The position numbers and the translations under genes were made by a program. The notes below the pieces were generated by a model. The model was not told where the DNA came from, made no database searches, and worked only from the letters and a program-made list of their open reading frames with translations. This document shows positions 62,599 to 64,000 of a stretch of DNA of 64,000 nucleotides, one piece after another; position 1 is the stretch's first letter, and each line of letters starts with the position of its first letter. The stretch lies in the NCBI RefSeq assembly GCF_030540835.1, contig NZ_JAUOEK010000184.1, positions 310,001 through 374,000 on the forward strand, written 5' to 3'. The stretch comes from Flavivirga aquimarina (GTDB taxonomy: Bacteria > Bacteroidota > Bacteroidia > Flavobacteriales > Flavobacteriaceae).

Positions 62599-64000
62599 AT
62601 GAAGCATTTACGACCACTCCTATTCATTTTTATTATTTTAATAATAAGCTGTAAAGGTCAGAACACGAAACCTATGGAACATAAATATACCAACGACCTC
62701 ATACATGAAACAAGCCCATACTTATTACAACATGCTCATAATCCTGTAAATTGGTACGCCTGGAATAAAAATACGTTGGCTAAAGCTAAAGCTGAAAACA
62801 AACTATTATTAATTAGTGTAGGGTATTCTGCTTGCCACTGGTGCCATGTTATGGAGCATGAAAGTTTTGAGGATAGTTTGGTAGCTCAGGTAATGAATAA
62901 AAATTTTATTAATATAAAAGTTGATAGAGAAGAACGCCCAGATGTCGATCAGGTATATATGAATGCAGTTCAGCTTATGACAGGAAGAGGCGGTTGGCCT
63001 TTAAATGCTATTGCATTACCAGATGGAAGACCTATTTGGGGAGAAACTTATGTTCCTAAAAAACAATGGATAAGTGCTTTAGAGCAGCTCTCGAAATTAT
63101 ATATTGAAAAACCTGAAAAACTTTATGAATATGCAGATAAATTAGAGCAAGGTTTAAAGACTTTAGACATTGTAACTTTAAACACAGACGCTCCTGTTTT
63201 TGAAACCGATTATATAAATAATGCTATTAAAACATGGTCTGCTCAATTTGATAATAACCTGGGTGGCATGAACAGGGCTCCAAAATTTATGATGCCTAAT
63301 AACTATCATTTTTTATTAAGATATGCCTATCAAACAAATGATAACAAACTACAGGATTATGTAAATTTAACACTCAAAAAAATGGCTTATGGTGGTGTTT
63401 TTGATCAAATTGGTGGTGGTTTTTCAAGATATTCGGTAGACACAAAGTGGCATGTCCCTCACTTTGAAAAAATGCTTTATGACAACGGACAACTGGTAAG
63501 TCTGTATTCTGATGCTTATCTCATTACTAAAAATGACTTGTATAAAGATATTGTAACCGAAACTCTTGAGTATATAAAACGTGAAATGACCACTAAAAAT
63601 GGCGCATTTTATTCATCACTTGATGCAGATAGTAATACCCCTGAAGGCGAGTTAGAAGAAGGGGCTTTTTATGTTTGGCAAAAAGACGCCTTAAAGACGA
63701 TTTTACAAAATGATTACGAGTTGTTTTCCGACTATTATAATATTAATAGTTATGGTTTTTGGGAACATGATAATTATGTTTTAATTAGGAAAGATGACGA
63801 TGAAAAAATAATCAAAAAACATAATATAACCGAAACTCTTTTAGCCGAAAAGAAAAAGCAATGGAAACAAGCTTTAATGACCATCCGCGATAAACGTTCG
63901 AAACCACGTTTAGATGATAAAACACTCACCTCTTGGAATGCAATTATGCTTAAAGGTTATATTGATGCCTATAGAGTTTTTGATGATCCTTCTTATTTAG
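62599..64000 (+). CDS. thioredoxin-domain (DUF255, YyaL-like) lipoprotein, N-terminal 467 residues
   Basis: Runs off the window still open. ATG 62599 gives a lipoprotein signal ([18 protein letters not shown], Cys 18), unlike the cytosolic relatives of this family. The DUF255 thioredoxin-like domain follows: [25 protein letters not shown], active-site [20 protein letters not shown] (CHWCH) and [28 protein letters not shown]. Then a (alpha/alpha)6-like barrel: [48 protein letters not shown] and [24 protein letters not shown]. The family (spermatogenesis-associated protein 20 / YyaL) has no settled function. Confidence 0.93.
   Translation, partial: MKHLRPLLFIFIILIISCKGQNTKPMEHKYTNDLIHETSPYLLQHAHNPVNWYAWNKNTLAKAKAENKLLLISVGYSACHWCHVMEHESFEDSLVAQVMNKNFINIKVDREERPDVDQVYMNAVQLMTGRGGWPLNAIALPDGRPIWGETYVPKKQWISALEQLSKLYIEKPEKLYEYADKLEQGLKTLDIVTLNTDAPVFETDYINNAIKTWSAQFDNNLGGMNRAPKFMMPNNYHFLLRYAYQTNDNKLQDYVNLTLKKMAYGGVFDQIGGGFSRYSVDTKWHVPHFEKMLYDNGQLVSLYSDAYLITKNDLYKDIVTETLEYIKREMTTKNGAFYSSLDADSNTPEGELEEGAFYVWQKDALKTILQNDYELFSDYYNINSYGFWEHDNYVLIRKDDDEKIIKKHNITETLLAEKKKQWKQALMTIRDKRSKPRLDDKTLTSWNAIMLKGYIDAYRVFDDPSYL

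Noticed and set aside
1-64000. CRISPR array, tRNA or rRNA genes
   Set aside because: No regularly spaced repeats or RNA-gene signatures were seen on either strand.

Overview
The window reads as a chromosomal segment of a marine-type Flavobacteriaceae bacterium (Bacteroidota). Evidence: low GC; promoters of the Bacteroidota type (TAnnTTTG -7 box); type IX secretion proteins (a PorP/SprF-like protein and a PorG-like DUF6089 protein); SusC-like TonB receptor with a DUF5689 lipoprotein; a fused folK-deoxynucleoside kinase; paired OmpH/Skp genes behind bamA; and dispersed flavobacterial palindromic repeats. No rRNA, tRNA, CRISPR array, prophage or transposase gene was seen.

Layout. 1-2406: head of an ilv operon on the minus strand (ilvD, then ilvB cut by the window edge), preceded by a 20-residue Ile/Val-rich leader peptide and a terminator, i.e. 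a transcription attenuator. 2498-3990: metK on the plus strand behind a SAM-II riboswitch with a long loop. 4037-9468: DUF5689 lipoprotein and TonB receptor, divergent from a secreted endonuclease/exonuclease/phosphatase-family protein. 9554-11108: glyS. 11248-15332: an AT-rich three-gene operon (GHKL ATPase, PRTase-like protein, metallophosphoesterase fused to an orotate-PRTase-like domain); this is the one cassette that looks accessory and undescribed. 15605-22404: comF, an Ig-like lipoprotein, omega-amidase plus aminotransferase, GrpB and a LytTR two-component pair. 22570-23124: a GIY-YIG gene between copies of a dispersed repeat. 23135-34750: membrane MutS-like ATPase, Zn protease, alanine dehydrogenase, SemiSWEET, folK-dNK, queuosine-precursor transporter, AsmA, DUF2797, GH3. 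34874-38349: tandem OmpA/PD40 paralogues. 38592-42142: clpX, clpP and tig. 42280-53607: small membrane protein, hydrolase, pdxJ, then an envelope-biogenesis run (CBS, nadK, porG-like, uppS, bamA, two ompH, murI) and a gamma-carbonic-anhydrase-like gene. 53629-60032: unknown gene, LytTR regulator, DUF4349 protein and TPR histidine kinase operon, then rhodanese and VWA lipoproteins. 60166-64000: PorP/SprF, NifU-like, dodecin and a truncated DUF255 (thioredoxin-domain) lipoprotein.

Regulation is unusually legible. Two different RNA switches lie back to back in one 640-base divergent region (ilv attenuator and metK riboswitch). Several genes carry a TAnnTTTG box only 4-6 bases before ATG, suggesting leaderless mRNAs. 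A 15-base core palindrome recurs exactly three times, once inside the loop of the metK riboswitch.

Limits: all family calls are from reading motifs; no search was run. Recollections of family names (DUF5689, DUF6089, DUF4349, RF01826) should be verified by profile search.
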